The notes under the pieces were generated by a model. It was not told the DNA's origin. It did no database searches and worked only from the letters and a program-made list of their open reading frames with translations. Below, piece after piece: positions 5,709-14,096 of a stretch of 20,726 bases of DNA. Position 1 is the first letter of the stretch; each line of letters opens with the position of its first letter. The translations under genes were made by a program, and so were the position numbers. The stretch comes from a virus, in IMG/VR virus record IMGVR_UViG_3300030106_000939, positions 1 to 20,726 of that record; one strand, given 5' to 3'.

Positions 5709-8126
5709 ATGAGTACAATCAATCAGCAGATTATTCTTGAATATGAAATGAGATACAGAGGTATCAGCAGGTTTAATTCAAGAAAAGATAAAAGAATACA
5801 AGCAAATACAGAATCTGCTACGTCTCATGGTAAGTTTATTCTAGCTGTAAGTTTAGAACCTGTAATAAAAAAGATTAAAGAACATATTAAAAGAACATTA
5901 GAAGGCAGACCTTCACCTGCTACTAGACCTATATCGGCTATCATGTTGAATAACTTAGAGCCTGATATTGTTGCAGGCATTTCATTAAAGGTTGTTATAA
6001 ATAGTTTAACTTTAAATAAAAAAACTACTGAGACAGCGATAACAATAGGATCAACAATAGAAGATGAATTAAGATGTAGAACTTTTGAAGAAGAAAATAA
6101 GCCTTTATATAAAGCTGTATTAAAAGATATAGAAAGTCGTTCAAGTAATTATAGATACAAAAGAAGAAAGCTATTTGAGTCTGCGAAAAGAGATGGAGTT
6201 GTCTGGAAAAAATGGAGCAAAGAACATAGGCTTCATGTCGGTATATTTCTATTAGGTCTTATTATAGAAGAGACAGGTATAGTAGAAAAAAGAACATTAG
6301 TAAAAAAGAATAAGAAGCAAGACCATTTAGTTCCAACTAAAAAAACTTTAGAGTTTATTAAGGATAGGAACACTAACCTGGAAGTATTAACTCCGGACTA
6401 TTATCCTTGTGTTATAACACCTAGACATTGGACCACAGTATATGGAGGAGGATACCATACTGAACACATAGCTCCATATCCTTTAATTAAAACTAGAAAC
6501 AAAAAGTATTTAGAAGAGATTAAAAATAGACCTATGGAAATGGTGTATGGCTCTATCAATGCTATGCAAGAAACACCATACAAAGTTAATAAAAAAATTT
6601 TAGAAGTTTTAGAGCAATGTTGGGATGTAGGATCAACTCTTGGTGGGTTAGCTAGTAGCAGAGATTTAGAGTTACCTCCTAAACCACCAGAAAATATTTT
6701 AAGAACTAACAAGCAGGTGCTGTCAGAGTATAAACAAAAAGCAGTTATTATACATACTGAAAATAATAGAATGACTAGCAAAAGATTATTACTAAGAAAA
6801 ACTATTAATGTTGCTAGGCATTTTATAGATGATCCGGAAATATATTTTCCTATGCAATTAGATTTTAGAGGTCGAGCTTATGCTGTTCCTAACTTTTTAA
6901 ACTTTCAAAACTTTGATCCTGCTAAAGCTCTTTTATTATTTGCTAAAGGTCTACCCTTAGGAGAGCAAGGAGCGTGTTGGTTAGCCATTCATGGTGCTAA
7001 TACATATGGAGAAGATAAAATCTCTATGCAAGAAAGGATTGAATGGACACAGAAACATGAGGAGGAAATAGTTGCTAGTGCTGAAGACCCTTTTGAAAAT
7101 AAATTTTGGTCACAAGCTGACAAGCCTTTTCAATTTTTAGCGTTTTGTTTTGAGTGGAAAAATTTTTTAGAGATTGGCTATGACTATGAATGTCCTATAG
7201 CGGTAGCAGTAGACGGAACTTGTAATGGCCTGCAACATTTTTCAGCTATGTTACGCTCAACAGTTACAGGTAAGGAAGTTAATCTTGTGCCTATGGATAA
7301 GCCACAGGATATATACCAGAAGGTAGCTGATAATGTTACTGAGAAATTAAAAAATGATGAACACATTTATGCTTCTTTATGGTTAGATTTTAAAGTTAAA
7401 AGGTCAACAACTAAAGCTCCCTGCATGGTTGTTCCATACGGAGGAAGACGTTATGGCTTTACAGATTTTATACTTGAAGATATTAGAAAGAGAACAGATA
7501 AAGGTGAGTCTCATTTATTTCCAGACGAATTAAAAGCTGCTTCATTTTTAGCCGGTGTAGTTTTAAGTAGTATTGAAGAGGTAGTTCATGCTGCTACTGA
7601 TGCTATGGCATGGCTACAAAAAGCAGCTCGTATTGTTAGTAAAGAAAACCTGCCTTTAATATGGTACACACCTACAAATTTTCCTGTGGTGCAAGCTTAT
7701 TCTGAAGTTAAATCACAACAAGTAACTACTAGATTAATGGGAAAAATATATAAACCTAGATTAGGTAAAGACACAGGTAATTATGATAAGACACAACAAG
7801 TAAATGGGATAGCTGCAAACTTTGTCCACAGTTTAGATGCTTCACATTTAGCAGGTACTATTGATACAGCTATGGACTCTGGAATTAAATATTTTTCTAT
7901 GGTCCATGATAGTTATGCTACCCATGCTTGTAATGCAGAATTGTTAGGACAATGTTTAAGAGCATCTTTTGTAAGTATGTATAAAGAGAACGATGTTCTT
8001 CAAGATTTTTATGAACAGATTGTAAAATTATTACCACCAAAGAAAAGAAATAGTTTACCACCACCTCCTAAAAAAGGTGACTTAGATATTGACGAGGTTT
8101 TAAAATGTGATTTTTTCTTTTCATAG
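5709..8126 (+). CDS. T7-like single-subunit DNA-directed RNA polymerase
   Basis: The 805-residue enzyme (T7: 883) transcribes phage genes from phage-specific promoters. The second ATG (5709) is chosen because GGAG lies upstream; the ATG at 5691 has none. Hallmarks are LDFRGRAYAVPNF, motif A VDGTCNGLQHFSAML with catalytic Asp502 (T7 Asp537), motif B with Arg565, Lys569 and Tyr577 (T7 Arg627, Lys631, Tyr639), and motif C VHDSYATH with catalytic Asp734 (T7 Asp812). All active-site residues are present. The usual C-terminal Phe-Ala is replaced by FFFS. The gene follows the integrase and the putative structured element, which may contain its promoter or leader. Confidence 0.97.
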   Translation: MSTINQQIILEYEMRYRGISRFNSRKDKRIQANTESATSHGKFILAVSLEPVIKKIKEHIKRTLEGRPSPATRPISAIMLNNLEPDIVAGISLKVVINSLTLNKKTTETAITIGSTIEDELRCRTFEEENKPLYKAVLKDIESRSSNYRYKRRKLFESAKRDGVVWKKWSKEHRLHVGIFLLGLIIEETGIVEKRTLVKKNKKQDHLVPTKKTLEFIKDRNTNLEVLTPDYYPCVITPRHWTTVYGGGYHTEHIAPYPLIKTRNKKYLEEIKNRPMEMVYGSINAMQETPYKVNKKILEVLEQCWDVGSTLGGLASSRDLELPPKPPENILRTNKQVLSEYKQKAVIIHTENNRMTSKRLLLRKTINVARHFIDDPEIYFPMQLDFRGRAYAVPNFLNFQNFDPAKALLLFAKGLPLGEQGACWLAIHGANTYGEDKISMQERIEWTQKHEEEIVASAEDPFENKFWSQADKPFQFLAFCFEWKNFLEIGYDYECPIAVAVDGTCNGLQHFSAMLRSTVTGKEVNLVPMDKPQDIYQKVADNVTEKLKNDEHIYASLWLDFKVKRSTTKAPCMVVPYGGRRYGFTDFILEDIRKRTDKGESHLFPDELKAASFLAGVVLSSIEEVVHAATDAMAWLQKAARIVSKENLPLIWYTPTNFPVVQAYSEVKSQQVTTRLMGKIYKPRLGKDTGNYDKTQQVNGIAANFVHSLDASHLAGTIDTAMDSGIKYFSMVHDSYATHACNAELLGQCLRASFVSMYKENDVLQDFYEQIVKLLPPKKRNSLPPPPKKGDLDIDEVLKCDFFFS

Positions 8127-8152
8127 GTAATGACCTATCCACTTACGGATAG
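8123..8152 (+). other. two overlapping alternative hairpins after RNA polymerase
   Basis: ATAGGT (8123-8128) pairs with ACCTAT (8133-8138), and CTATCC (8135-8140) pairs with GGATAG (8147-8152). They share CTAT, so only one can fully form at a time. The first includes the RNA polymerase stop codon. No T-run follows. A processing or attenuation role is possible. Confidence 0.45.
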
Positions 8153-8157
8153 TATGA

Positions 8158-8174
8158 ACCTCGTTAAGACCGAT
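8158..8174 (+). promoter_or_regulatory. TCRTTAAGACCGAT motif, site 2
   Basis: ACCTCGTTAAGACCGAT lies 26 bases before the SSB start. It shares 13 of 14 bases with site 1 (4341-4354) and the 12-mer ACCTCGTTAAGA exactly with site 3 (17427-17438). A position directly after the RNA polymerase gene and before replication genes suits a phage middle promoter. Confidence 0.45.
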
Positions 8175-8200
8175 AAACGATAACTATAAAGGAGCAAAAA

Positions 8201-8821
8201 ATGAATACAATGGTCAAGTACACTACTCCAAAAGGGGTAGCAAAATATCCTTATTTAGATAAGCCAGATACAAAGTTTAATCCGCAAGGTGATTACAAAG
8301 TAAATCTGCTTTTAGCTAAAGAGGAAAGTAAAAAGCTTATGTCTCTTGTAGATAAAGAGATAGACAAAAAGTTTTTAGAAGTAAGTAAAGAAGTAAAAGG
8401 TAAGCGAGTTAAGAAAGCTGATCCTCCTTATTTTATGGAGCTTGATGATGATGGTAATGAAACCGGCAATGTTATTTTTAAGCTTAAACAAAAAGCCGAG
8501 ATAACTTCTAAGACAGGTCAGACTATAGAGATAAAAGTTAGGCTGTTTGATGCTCATGGTAAACCAATGATGAACACTAATGTTTGGGGAGGATCAAAGA
8601 TAAAAGCTTCTGGAACTTTAATGCCTTATTACAGCCCTACTCTTGGTGTGGGTGTAAGCATGAAACTTGCAGCCTGTCAGGTTATTGAGCTTGTTACAAA
8701 AGAGAGCAATGCTGAGTCATTTGGATTTGAAAAAGAGGAAGGTTACACAACTGATGAGAAACCTGAGGACTTCTTACCAGAGGAAGAAGGTCACATCGAA
8801 GAAACTGAAAGTGACTTCTAA
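8201..8821 (+). CDS. ssDNA-binding protein, T7 gp2.5-like
   Basis: This 206-residue protein (T7 gp2.5: 232) would coat single-stranded DNA and coordinate polymerase and primase-helicase at the replication fork. The body is beta-rich, as expected for an OB fold (NPQGDYKVNLLLA, then KASGTLMPYYSPTLGVGVSMKLAACQVIEL). It ends in a long acidic tail closing with ESDF; an acidic tail with terminal Phe is the hallmark of gp2.5 and contacts partner proteins. AAAGGAG precedes the ATG, just after a repeated promoter-like motif. Position between RNA polymerase and endonuclease I matches T7 order. Confidence 0.9.
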   Translation: MNTMVKYTTPKGVAKYPYLDKPDTKFNPQGDYKVNLLLAKEESKKLMSLVDKEIDKKFLEVSKEVKGKRVKKADPPYFMELDDDGNETGNVIFKLKQKAEITSKTGQTIEIKVRLFDAHGKPMMNTNVWGGSKIKASGTLMPYYSPTLGVGVSMKLAACQVIELVTKESNAESFGFEKEEGYTTDEKPEDFLPEEEGHIEETESDF

Positions 8822-9227
8822 ATATAGAAGCGGACTAGAAGAACGTATTGCTTCTTTCCTAAAAGTTTGTAAGGAAAAGTTTTCTTATGAACCTAAAGGA
8901 TTGTGGGTACGTTATATTAAACCTCATGCAAAATATAAACCAGATTTTATATTAAGCAATGGGATTATCATTGAGGCTAAGGGTTTGTTTAGAGCTTCAG
9001 ATAGAAACAAGCATCTATTAATTTCTAAGCAACATCCTAACCTTGATGTTCGTTTTGTTTTTAGTAACTCAAAAAATAAATTAAGTAAAAAATCTAAGAC
9101 TACTTATGGGATGTGGTGTGCTCGTCATGGGTTTTTATATTCCGATCAAACCATCCCTAAGTCTTGGCTATATGAAAGACCAAGTAAGAAAAAACTACAA
9201 GCAATAAAGGATTGTTATGAACAATAG
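8811..9227 (+). CDS. endonuclease I (Holliday junction resolvase), T7 gp3-like
   Basis: From a GTG start at 8811 the protein has 138 residues (T7 gp3: 149). It begins MTSKYRSGLEERI, matching the T7 gp3 opening (FRSGLED). Further matches are YKPDFILSNGIIIEAKG, which carries the PD...ExK nuclease motif, and RNKHLLISKQHPNLDVRFVFS. The enzyme resolves branched DNA and helps degrade host DNA. The start is uncertain: the frame is open further upstream inside the SSB gene, but T7 gp3 has only a short N-terminus before RSGLE, and no better start with a ribosome site is visible. It overlaps SSB by 11 bases. Confidence 0.92.
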   Translation: MTSKYRSGLEERIASFLKVCKEKFSYEPKGLWVRYIKPHAKYKPDFILSNGIIIEAKGLFRASDRNKHLLISKQHPNLDVRFVFSNSKNKLSKKSKTTYGMWCARHGFLYSDQTIPKSWLYERPSKKKLQAIKDCYEQ

Positions 9228-9648
9228 AAAAGAAACTAAATATATAGTGATACATTGCTCGGCAACTAAACCTACTATGGATATTGGTGCTTATGAAATT
9301 GACCGGTGGCATAGAGAACGAGGTTGGTTAGAGATTGGTTATCATTTTGTATTAAAAAGAAATGGTATCATAGAATTAGGAAGACCTATGGAAGCTGTAG
9401 GTGCTCATGCTAAAGGATACAATGATGAGTCTATAAGCCTTTGCTTGATTGGTGGTTTGAACCAAAAAAATAAACCGGAAAAAAATTTTACGGATGAGCA
9501 ATGGAAGGCTTTAGATAATTCACTAGAATTTTTAAAGAAGATATATCCTGTAGCACAGATCATAGGACATAATGAAATATCTAATAAAGCTTGTCCTTGT
9601 TTCGATGTTCGTAATTGGCTTTCTGAAAAGGAGTCAAATTATTGGTAA
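9217..9648 (+). CDS. N-acetylmuramoyl-L-alanine amidase (T7 lysozyme, gp3.5-like)
   Basis: This 143-residue protein (T7: 151) cuts the amide bond between muramic acid and L-alanine in peptidoglycan; in T7 it also inhibits the phage RNA polymerase. Zinc and catalytic residues are in place: His13 (IHCSAT), Tyr42 (GYHF), His118 (IIGHNE), Lys124 and Cys126 (KACPCFD), equivalent to T7 His17, Tyr46, His122, Lys128 and Cys130. AAAGGA precedes the ATG, which overlaps the endonuclease stop by 11 bases. Whether the polymerase-inhibiting function is kept cannot be told from sequence. No separate holin was recognised in the window. Confidence 0.95.
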   Translation: MNNRKETKYIVIHCSATKPTMDIGAYEIDRWHRERGWLEIGYHFVLKRNGIIELGRPMEAVGAHAKGYNDESISLCLIGGLNQKNKPEKNFTDEQWKALDNSLEFLKKIYPVAQIIGHNEISNKACPCFDVRNWLSEKESNYW

Positions 9649-10145
9649 GGAATAAGAACGATTACTACCCTACTCCTCATAGTTTTATTGATGCTATGAT
9701 TTCTCACATACCTTTTAGTAAAGATAATCCTGTGTGGGAGCCCTGTGCTGGTGACTATAGATTAGTAAGAAAATTAAGAAAGAATAAATTTATAGTTAAG
9801 GCAACAGATATAGTTAATGGTGAACATCAAAACTACTTTAATTATAAAAAACCATTAGCTGAAACAGTAATAACTAATCCTCCATTTAAATATATAAGAC
9901 AATTTATAGACCATTCTTTTTATATAGGAGTGCAAGAGATGATCTTGTTTTGTAATGAAAGATTGTTTGCTTGTTACAAAGGTTTCGAACAATGGTCCAG
10001 ATACAGGCCTTCACATTTTATAAATTTATCTTGGAGAGAAGACTACTTAGGTAAAGGAGGAAGCCCAGATAGAAGCATAGCTATAGCTATATGGGACAAG
10101 CCTCATTCAAATAAAACTGAATATCAAATATGGAGCAATAAATGA
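9642..10145 (+). CDS. DNA N6-adenine methyltransferase-like protein
   Basis: This 167-residue protein starts at TTG 9642, chosen for AAGGAG 8 bases upstream and a 7-base overlap with the amidase. It begins NDYYPTP, a common opening of phage adenine methyltransferases. Next come EPCAGD (residues 33-38, SAM-binding motif I), ATDI (acidic motif II) and TNPPF (78-82, catalytic NPPF/Y motif IV). It is small and probably lacks a separate target-recognition domain. It may modify phage DNA against host restriction or mark it against phage nucleases. Insertion here, between T7 gene 3.5 and gene 4 equivalents, is not part of T7 itself. Confidence 0.82.
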   Translation: MVRNKNDYYPTPHSFIDAMISHIPFSKDNPVWEPCAGDYRLVRKLRKNKFIVKATDIVNGEHQNYFNYKKPLAETVITNPPFKYIRQFIDHSFYIGVQEMILFCNERLFACYKGFEQWSRYRPSHFINLSWREDYLGKGGSPDRSIAIAIWDKPHSNKTEYQIWSNK

Positions 10146-10267
10146 TAGATAAAAATAATACAATTAAAAATATAAAAGAATGGAAAAACGAAGGAAGCAG
10201 TTTCTTTACTCGAACTACTTATTATGTGAACTCTCACATTTTATTAATGCTAAGGAGGATATGGTGA
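10142..10267 (+). CDS. possible small protein, 41 aa
   Basis: The reading frame starts MIDKNNTIKNIKEWKNE and ends LLMLRRIW. It links its neighbours with two 4-base overlaps: ATGA with the methyltransferase stop and GTGA with the zinc-ribbon start. That arrangement is typical of translational coupling and fills a gap that would otherwise be empty. There is no clear Shine-Dalgarno site and no recognised family, so it could simply be a leader that carries ribosomes to the next gene. Confidence 0.35.
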   Translation: MIDKNNTIKNIKEWKNEGSSFFTRTTYYVNSHILLMLRRIW

Positions 10268-10455
10268 ACTGTTGGCATTGTGGAACTGAAGTTATTTGGG
10301 GAGGCGATCATGATTTGGAGGAGGAGGAGGAAGACTATTGTATGTCAACAAATTTATCGTGCCCTAAGTGCAACTCTTTTTACATAGTTTATTTACCTAA
10401 AGATAAGGAAAAAAATAATGACTCAAGCAGAAGCAATAACAAAACATCTAAATGA
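10264..10455 (+). CDS. zinc-ribbon protein, 63 aa
   Basis: The GTG at 10264 is chosen because AAGGAGG ends 5 bases before it; a longer in-frame ATG at 10180 has no such site. The protein begins MNCWHCGTEVIWGG and later has SCPKCNSF, so two CxxC pairs form a zinc ribbon. Between them is an acidic run of Glu encoded by repeated GAG triplets. The tail is polar and Lys/Asn/Ser-rich. The function is unknown; such ribbons in phages often bind nucleic acid or host transcription proteins. It overlaps the next gene by 38 bases. Confidence 0.7.
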   Translation: MNCWHCGTEVIWGGDHDLEEEEEDYCMSTNLSCPKCNSFYIVYLPKDKEKNNDSSRSNNKTSK

Positions 10456-10621
10456 ATATGGAAGTATAACTGCTGTAGAAGCATGGGATTCTTATAACAT
10501 ACGAAGGTTAGCTAGTAGAATTTCTGAGCTTAAAAAGAATGGTCTTAATATTAGTAAAGAAAATCGTAAGCACAAAATTACAGGTCAGAAGTATGTTAGA
10601 TACAGTCTCAAAAGAAAGTAA
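10418..10621 (+). CDS. helix-turn-helix protein, 67 aa
   Basis: MTQAEAITKHLNEYGSITAVEAW followed by IRRLASRISELKKNGLNI matches the small phage helix-turn-helix domain (Pfam HTH_39 type), in which the second part is the recognition helix. The rest is a short basic tail. AAGGA lies upstream of the ATG. Small proteins of this type are common in phage replication regions, but their targets are unknown. It overlaps both the zinc-ribbon gene and the primase-helicase gene. Confidence 0.75.
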   Translation: MTQAEAITKHLNEYGSITAVEAWDSYNIRRLASRISELKKNGLNISKENRKHKITGQKYVRYSLKRK

Positions 10622-12179
10622 TTTTATAAGACATGAGCCCTGCCCTGCGTGTGGTTCTAAAGATAACTTAGCTGTCTACGATGACCATAAATTTTGTTTT
10701 GGGTGTGGACATTATGAGTCAACTAAAGAAAGTAATGTAGTGAATATTGATAAAGGGAAAAAGAATAATTTAATTAGAGGAGAGGCAAAGGCCTTATCTA
10801 AAAGAAAAATTAATGAAGAGACTTGTAACAAATACTCATATCAAGTTGGTGATTTTAATGGTCAGCCTGTTCAGATTGCAAACTATTTAAAGTCAGGAAA
10901 AATAGTAGGACAAAAACTTAGGTTTGCTAATAAAGATTTTGTTTGGCTAGGAGATACTAACGTAGGTTTATATGGTGAGTGGTTGTGGAGAGACTCAGGT
11001 AAATTAGTAACTGTAGTAGAAGGAGAATTAGATTGTTTAAGCCTAAGCCAAGTTCAAAATAATAAATATCCTGTAGTGTCTGTAAGGACAGGAGCTGCCG
11101 GAGCTAAAAGAGATGTTAAAAAATCTTTAGAATGGTTAGAGAAATTTGAAACTGTTGTCTTTATGTTTGACCAAGATGAAGTAGGACAGAAAGCAGCTAA
11201 TGAATGTGCACAGTTATTTACTCCTGGTAAAGCTAAGATAGCTAACCTCCCTTTAAAAGATGCTAATGAAATGTTAAAGGCAGGAAGAGTAAAAGAATTA
11301 TTAGATGCCATGTGGGGTGCTAAAGATTATAGACCTGATGGTATATTAAATGGTTCTGATTTATGGGAAGCAGTTAGCACAGAAGAAACTATATATTCAG
11401 TTCAATATCCTTTTGAAGGTCTTAATACTAAGACACATGGTTTAAGAAAAAATGAAATGGTATGTGTAACAGCAGGATCAGGCATAGGTAAGTCTGCTTT
11501 TGTAAGAGAGATAGGATACGACCTTATTAAAAAAGGTGAGAAGGTTGGTTTTATAATGCTTGAAGAAACAACTAAGAGAACAGCTCTTGGTTTAATGGGT
11601 ATAGAACTTAACAAGCCATTACATTTAGGCATAGAAAATATTAGTAAGACAGATTTAAAAAATGCTTTTGATAATACAGTAGGTAATGGTCAAGTATATT
11701 TATATGACCATTTTGGTAGTAGCAATATATCAAACATCTTATCTAAAATTAGATACTTAGCTAAAGGGTGTGAATGTAATTATGTAATACTAGATCATTT
11801 ATCAATTATAGTTAGTGGGATGTCAGATGGAGATGAGCGAAGATTAATTGATAACCTATTAACACAACTAAGAGTATTAGTATCTGAGACCGGTATAGGA
11901 CTTATAATTATATCTCACCTTAAAAGACCGGAAGGTAATAAAGGACATGAAGAGGGAGCTAGAACTAGCCTGTCACAATTAAGAGGCAGTCACAGTATAG
12001 CTCAACTATCGGACCTTTGTTTAAGTTTAGAAAGATCAAGTGCTGATGGTTCTAATGATACTACAGTAAGAGTTCTTAAAAATAGATTTAGTGGGGAGAC
12101 AGGCGTTGCTTGTTCAATCCGTTACTACCCAAAAACAGGAAGACTTCATGAGTGTTTAGATGATTTCAAGGAAGAGTAA
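10593..12179 (+). CDS. DNA primase-helicase, T7 gp4-like
   Basis: The 528-residue protein (T7 gp4A: 566) makes RNA primers and unwinds DNA. Domains in order: a zinc-binding domain with Cys17, Cys20, Cys35 and Cys38 (CPACG, CFGCG); a TOPRIM primase core with VVEGELD and FDQDEVG; then a RecA-like hexameric helicase with Walker A GSGIGKS (Lys300), MLEET, Walker B region YVILDHLSII, and ISHLKRP. The ATG at 10593 gives the N-terminus expected from T7; an upstream in-frame start would add residues inside the HTH gene. The ribosome site is weak (CAGG). Unlike T7, no extended acidic tail follows; it ends DDFKEE. Confidence 0.96.
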   Translation: MLDTVSKESNFIRHEPCPACGSKDNLAVYDDHKFCFGCGHYESTKESNVVNIDKGKKNNLIRGEAKALSKRKINEETCNKYSYQVGDFNGQPVQIANYLKSGKIVGQKLRFANKDFVWLGDTNVGLYGEWLWRDSGKLVTVVEGELDCLSLSQVQNNKYPVVSVRTGAAGAKRDVKKSLEWLEKFETVVFMFDQDEVGQKAANECAQLFTPGKAKIANLPLKDANEMLKAGRVKELLDAMWGAKDYRPDGILNGSDLWEAVSTEETIYSVQYPFEGLNTKTHGLRKNEMVCVTAGSGIGKSAFVREIGYDLIKKGEKVGFIMLEETTKRTALGLMGIELNKPLHLGIENISKTDLKNAFDNTVGNGQVYLYDHFGSSNISNILSKIRYLAKGCECNYVILDHLSIIVSGMSDGDERRLIDNLLTQLRVLVSETGIGLIIISHLKRPEGNKGHEEGARTSLSQLRGSHSIAQLSDLCLSLERSSADGSNDTTVRVLKNRFSGETGVACSIRYYPKTGRLHECLDDFKEE

Positions 12180-12180
12180 A

Positions 12181-12387
12181 ATGATAGATAGGCCTGCCTA
12201 CATTGAGGATTTTATTCAAATGGTTGTTGATGCAATAGAGCAATGTGAGGATGATCCAAAACAAAAATGCACACTTCATGTTGCTGATGACAATTCTAAA
12301 AGAATAGTTGAAGACATGATAAATTCTATGGACCTATCACCTTCAGTAATAGACAGAATTTTTGTAGAGAAAGTTACAGTACATTGA
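12181..12387 (+). CDS. hypothetical protein, 68 aa
   Basis: This acidic, helical protein (MIDRPAYIEDFIQMVVDAIEQCEDD) begins one base after the helicase stop, with GGAAGAG upstream. It ends in a short segment overlapping the DNA polymerase start. No family is recognised. The location between helicase and polymerase is where T7 carries small gene 4.x reading frames, so a replication accessory role is possible but not shown. Confidence 0.65.
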   Translation: MIDRPAYIEDFIQMVVDAIEQCEDDPKQKCTLHVADDNSKRIVEDMINSMDLSPSVIDRIFVEKVTVH

Positions 12388-14096
12388 TATTTGATATAGA
12401 AACAGATGGTTTAATTCCCACAAAAATTCATTGTGTTGTTATAGATGGCAAAGCATATACTGATATAGATAAAGCTATAGATATATTAGGAAGGGCTAGT
12501 GAAATTGTTGGTCATAATATTATTAACTTTGATATTCCTGCCATTCAAAAATTCTATCCTTACTTCCAGCCTGTTAGTGTAGTAGACACACTTGTATTAT
12601 CCAGATTAATTTTTCCAGACATGATGGATAGAGATATGGTCCGTAAAGATTTTCCTAGAAAATTAATAGGAAGACATTCTCTTGAAGCATGGGGTCATAG
12701 ATTAAATTTACATAAAGGTGATTACGATGGTGGGTGGGAAACTTGCAGTCAAGAAATGATAGATTATTGTATTCAAGATGTAGCAGTTACTTCTAAATTA
12801 TATGATAGATTAAAAGCAGAAAATTTCTCTGAGCAGTCAATAGAATTAGAGCATAATGTAGCAAACATTATTAAAGAACAAACTGATGTTGGTTTTGCTT
12901 TTGATACTATTAAAGCTCAACAATTAGTATCGACACTTGCCAATAGAAGAGAAGAGATCAACAAAGAATTGGCAAAGGTATTTCCTTCATGGGAAATAAG
13001 AACTCCTTTTATTCCTAAAGTAAATAATAAAACTAGAGGTTATGTTAAAGGAGTAGAAATAGATAAGGTAAAAGTTATTGAGTTTAATCCAGGTAGTAGA
13101 GACCATGTAGCTAATAGGCTACAAAAGTTAAAAGGTTGGGTACCAAAACAATTTACTCCAGATGGTAAACCTAAAGTAGACGAAACTGTTTTATCTAAAT
13201 TGCCTTATCCAGAAGCAAAACTATTAAGTGAATATTATATGTTACAAAAAAGATTAGGACAAATATCTGAAGGTGCTCAAGCTTGGTTACGTCATGAGAT
13301 TAAAGGAAGAATACATGGACAAGTAAATACTAACGGAGCTGTAACAGGTAGGGCTACACATTTTAATCCTAACATTGCTCAATGTCCTGCTAACAATGTT
13401 CCATATGGTAAAGAGTGTAGGTCATTATTTATTCCTTCTAAAGGTAGAGTTATGGTGGGGATAGATTTATCTGGTTTAGAATTAAGATGCCTTGCACATT
13501 ATATGTGGCCTTATGATGATGGTGCATATGGTAAAGAAATTTTAGAAGGTGATATTCATACCACTAATCAAAAAGCAGCAGGTTTATCTACAAGAGCTGA
13601 AGCTAAAACTTTTATATATGCTTTAGTGTACGGAGCAGGTGCTCTTCGTATGGGACAAATTATAGGTAAAGGAGCTAAAGAAGGAGCTGTTATAAAAAAG
13701 AAATTCTTAGATGCAACACCAGCTTTAAGTCAGCTTATTACTGCTGTTCAAAAAGGAGCTGACAAAGGATTTCTGTATGGTTTAGATAAAAGAAAAATAA
13801 AAATTAGAAGCAAGCATAGTGCTCTTAATGCTTTACTACAAAACTGTGGTGCTGTGTTGTGTAAACAATTTATTGTTGAGTTTAATAATAGTTTAATCAA
13901 ACACAAATTAAGTAACAAAGCTAAACAAGTTGCATGGGTGCATGATGAAATCCAAGTTGAAAGTGATCCAGATGTAGCAGAACAAGTAGGCAAAGTTGCA
14001 GTTCAATCCATAATAGATGCCGGAAACTTTTTTAAATTTAGATGTCCATTAACAGGAGAATATCACATTGGTAAAAGCTGGGCCGAAACACACTAG
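12384..14096 (+). CDS. family A DNA polymerase, T7 gp5-like
   Basis: The 570-residue replicative polymerase (T7: 704) has both domains. The 3'-5' exonuclease starts FDIETDG (Asp4, Glu6), with NFDIPAI and YCIQD supplying the other metal ligands. Polymerase motif A is IDLSGLELR (Asp361), motif B is KTFIYALVYGAG (Lys408, Tyr412, a tyrosine as in T7 Tyr526), and motif C is VHDEIQ (Asp521). The start is TTG 12384, overlapping the previous stop; its N-terminus aligns with that of T7, so little can be missing. The shorter length probably reflects a reduced thumb or thioredoxin-binding insertion, so processivity may not use host thioredoxin; this is inferred. Confidence 0.96.
   Translation: MIFDIETDGLIPTKIHCVVIDGKAYTDIDKAIDILGRASEIVGHNIINFDIPAIQKFYPYFQPVSVVDTLVLSRLIFPDMMDRDMVRKDFPRKLIGRHSLEAWGHRLNLHKGDYDGGWETCSQEMIDYCIQDVAVTSKLYDRLKAENFSEQSIELEHNVANIIKEQTDVGFAFDTIKAQQLVSTLANRREEINKELAKVFPSWEIRTPFIPKVNNKTRGYVKGVEIDKVKVIEFNPGSRDHVANRLQKLKGWVPKQFTPDGKPKVDETVLSKLPYPEAKLLSEYYMLQKRLGQISEGAQAWLRHEIKGRIHGQVNTNGAVTGRATHFNPNIAQCPANNVPYGKECRSLFIPSKGRVMVGIDLSGLELRCLAHYMWPYDDGAYGKEILEGDIHTTNQKAAGLSTRAEAKTFIYALVYGAGALRMGQIIGKGAKEGAVIKKKFLDATPALSQLITAVQKGADKGFLYGLDKRKIKIRSKHSALNALLQNCGAVLCKQFIVEFNNSLIKHKLSNKAKQVAWVHDEIQVESDPDVAEQVGKVAVQSIIDAGNFFKFRCPLTGEYHIGKSWAETH

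Noticed and set aside
6401-6781. Minus-strand ORF of 126 aa
   Set aside because: It is wholly inside the RNA polymerase gene, with Cys/Leu-rich composition typical of an antisense shadow and no ribosome site.
8667-8810. Long N-terminal extension of endonuclease I inside the SSB gene
   Set aside because: The extension is low-complexity, Lys-rich shadow sequence of the SSB frame; T7 gp3 has only a short N-terminus before RSGLE.
10310-10332. GAG triplet run as a strong ribosome binding site
   Set aside because: It lies inside the zinc-ribbon gene and encodes its Glu run; no start codon follows at a suitable distance.
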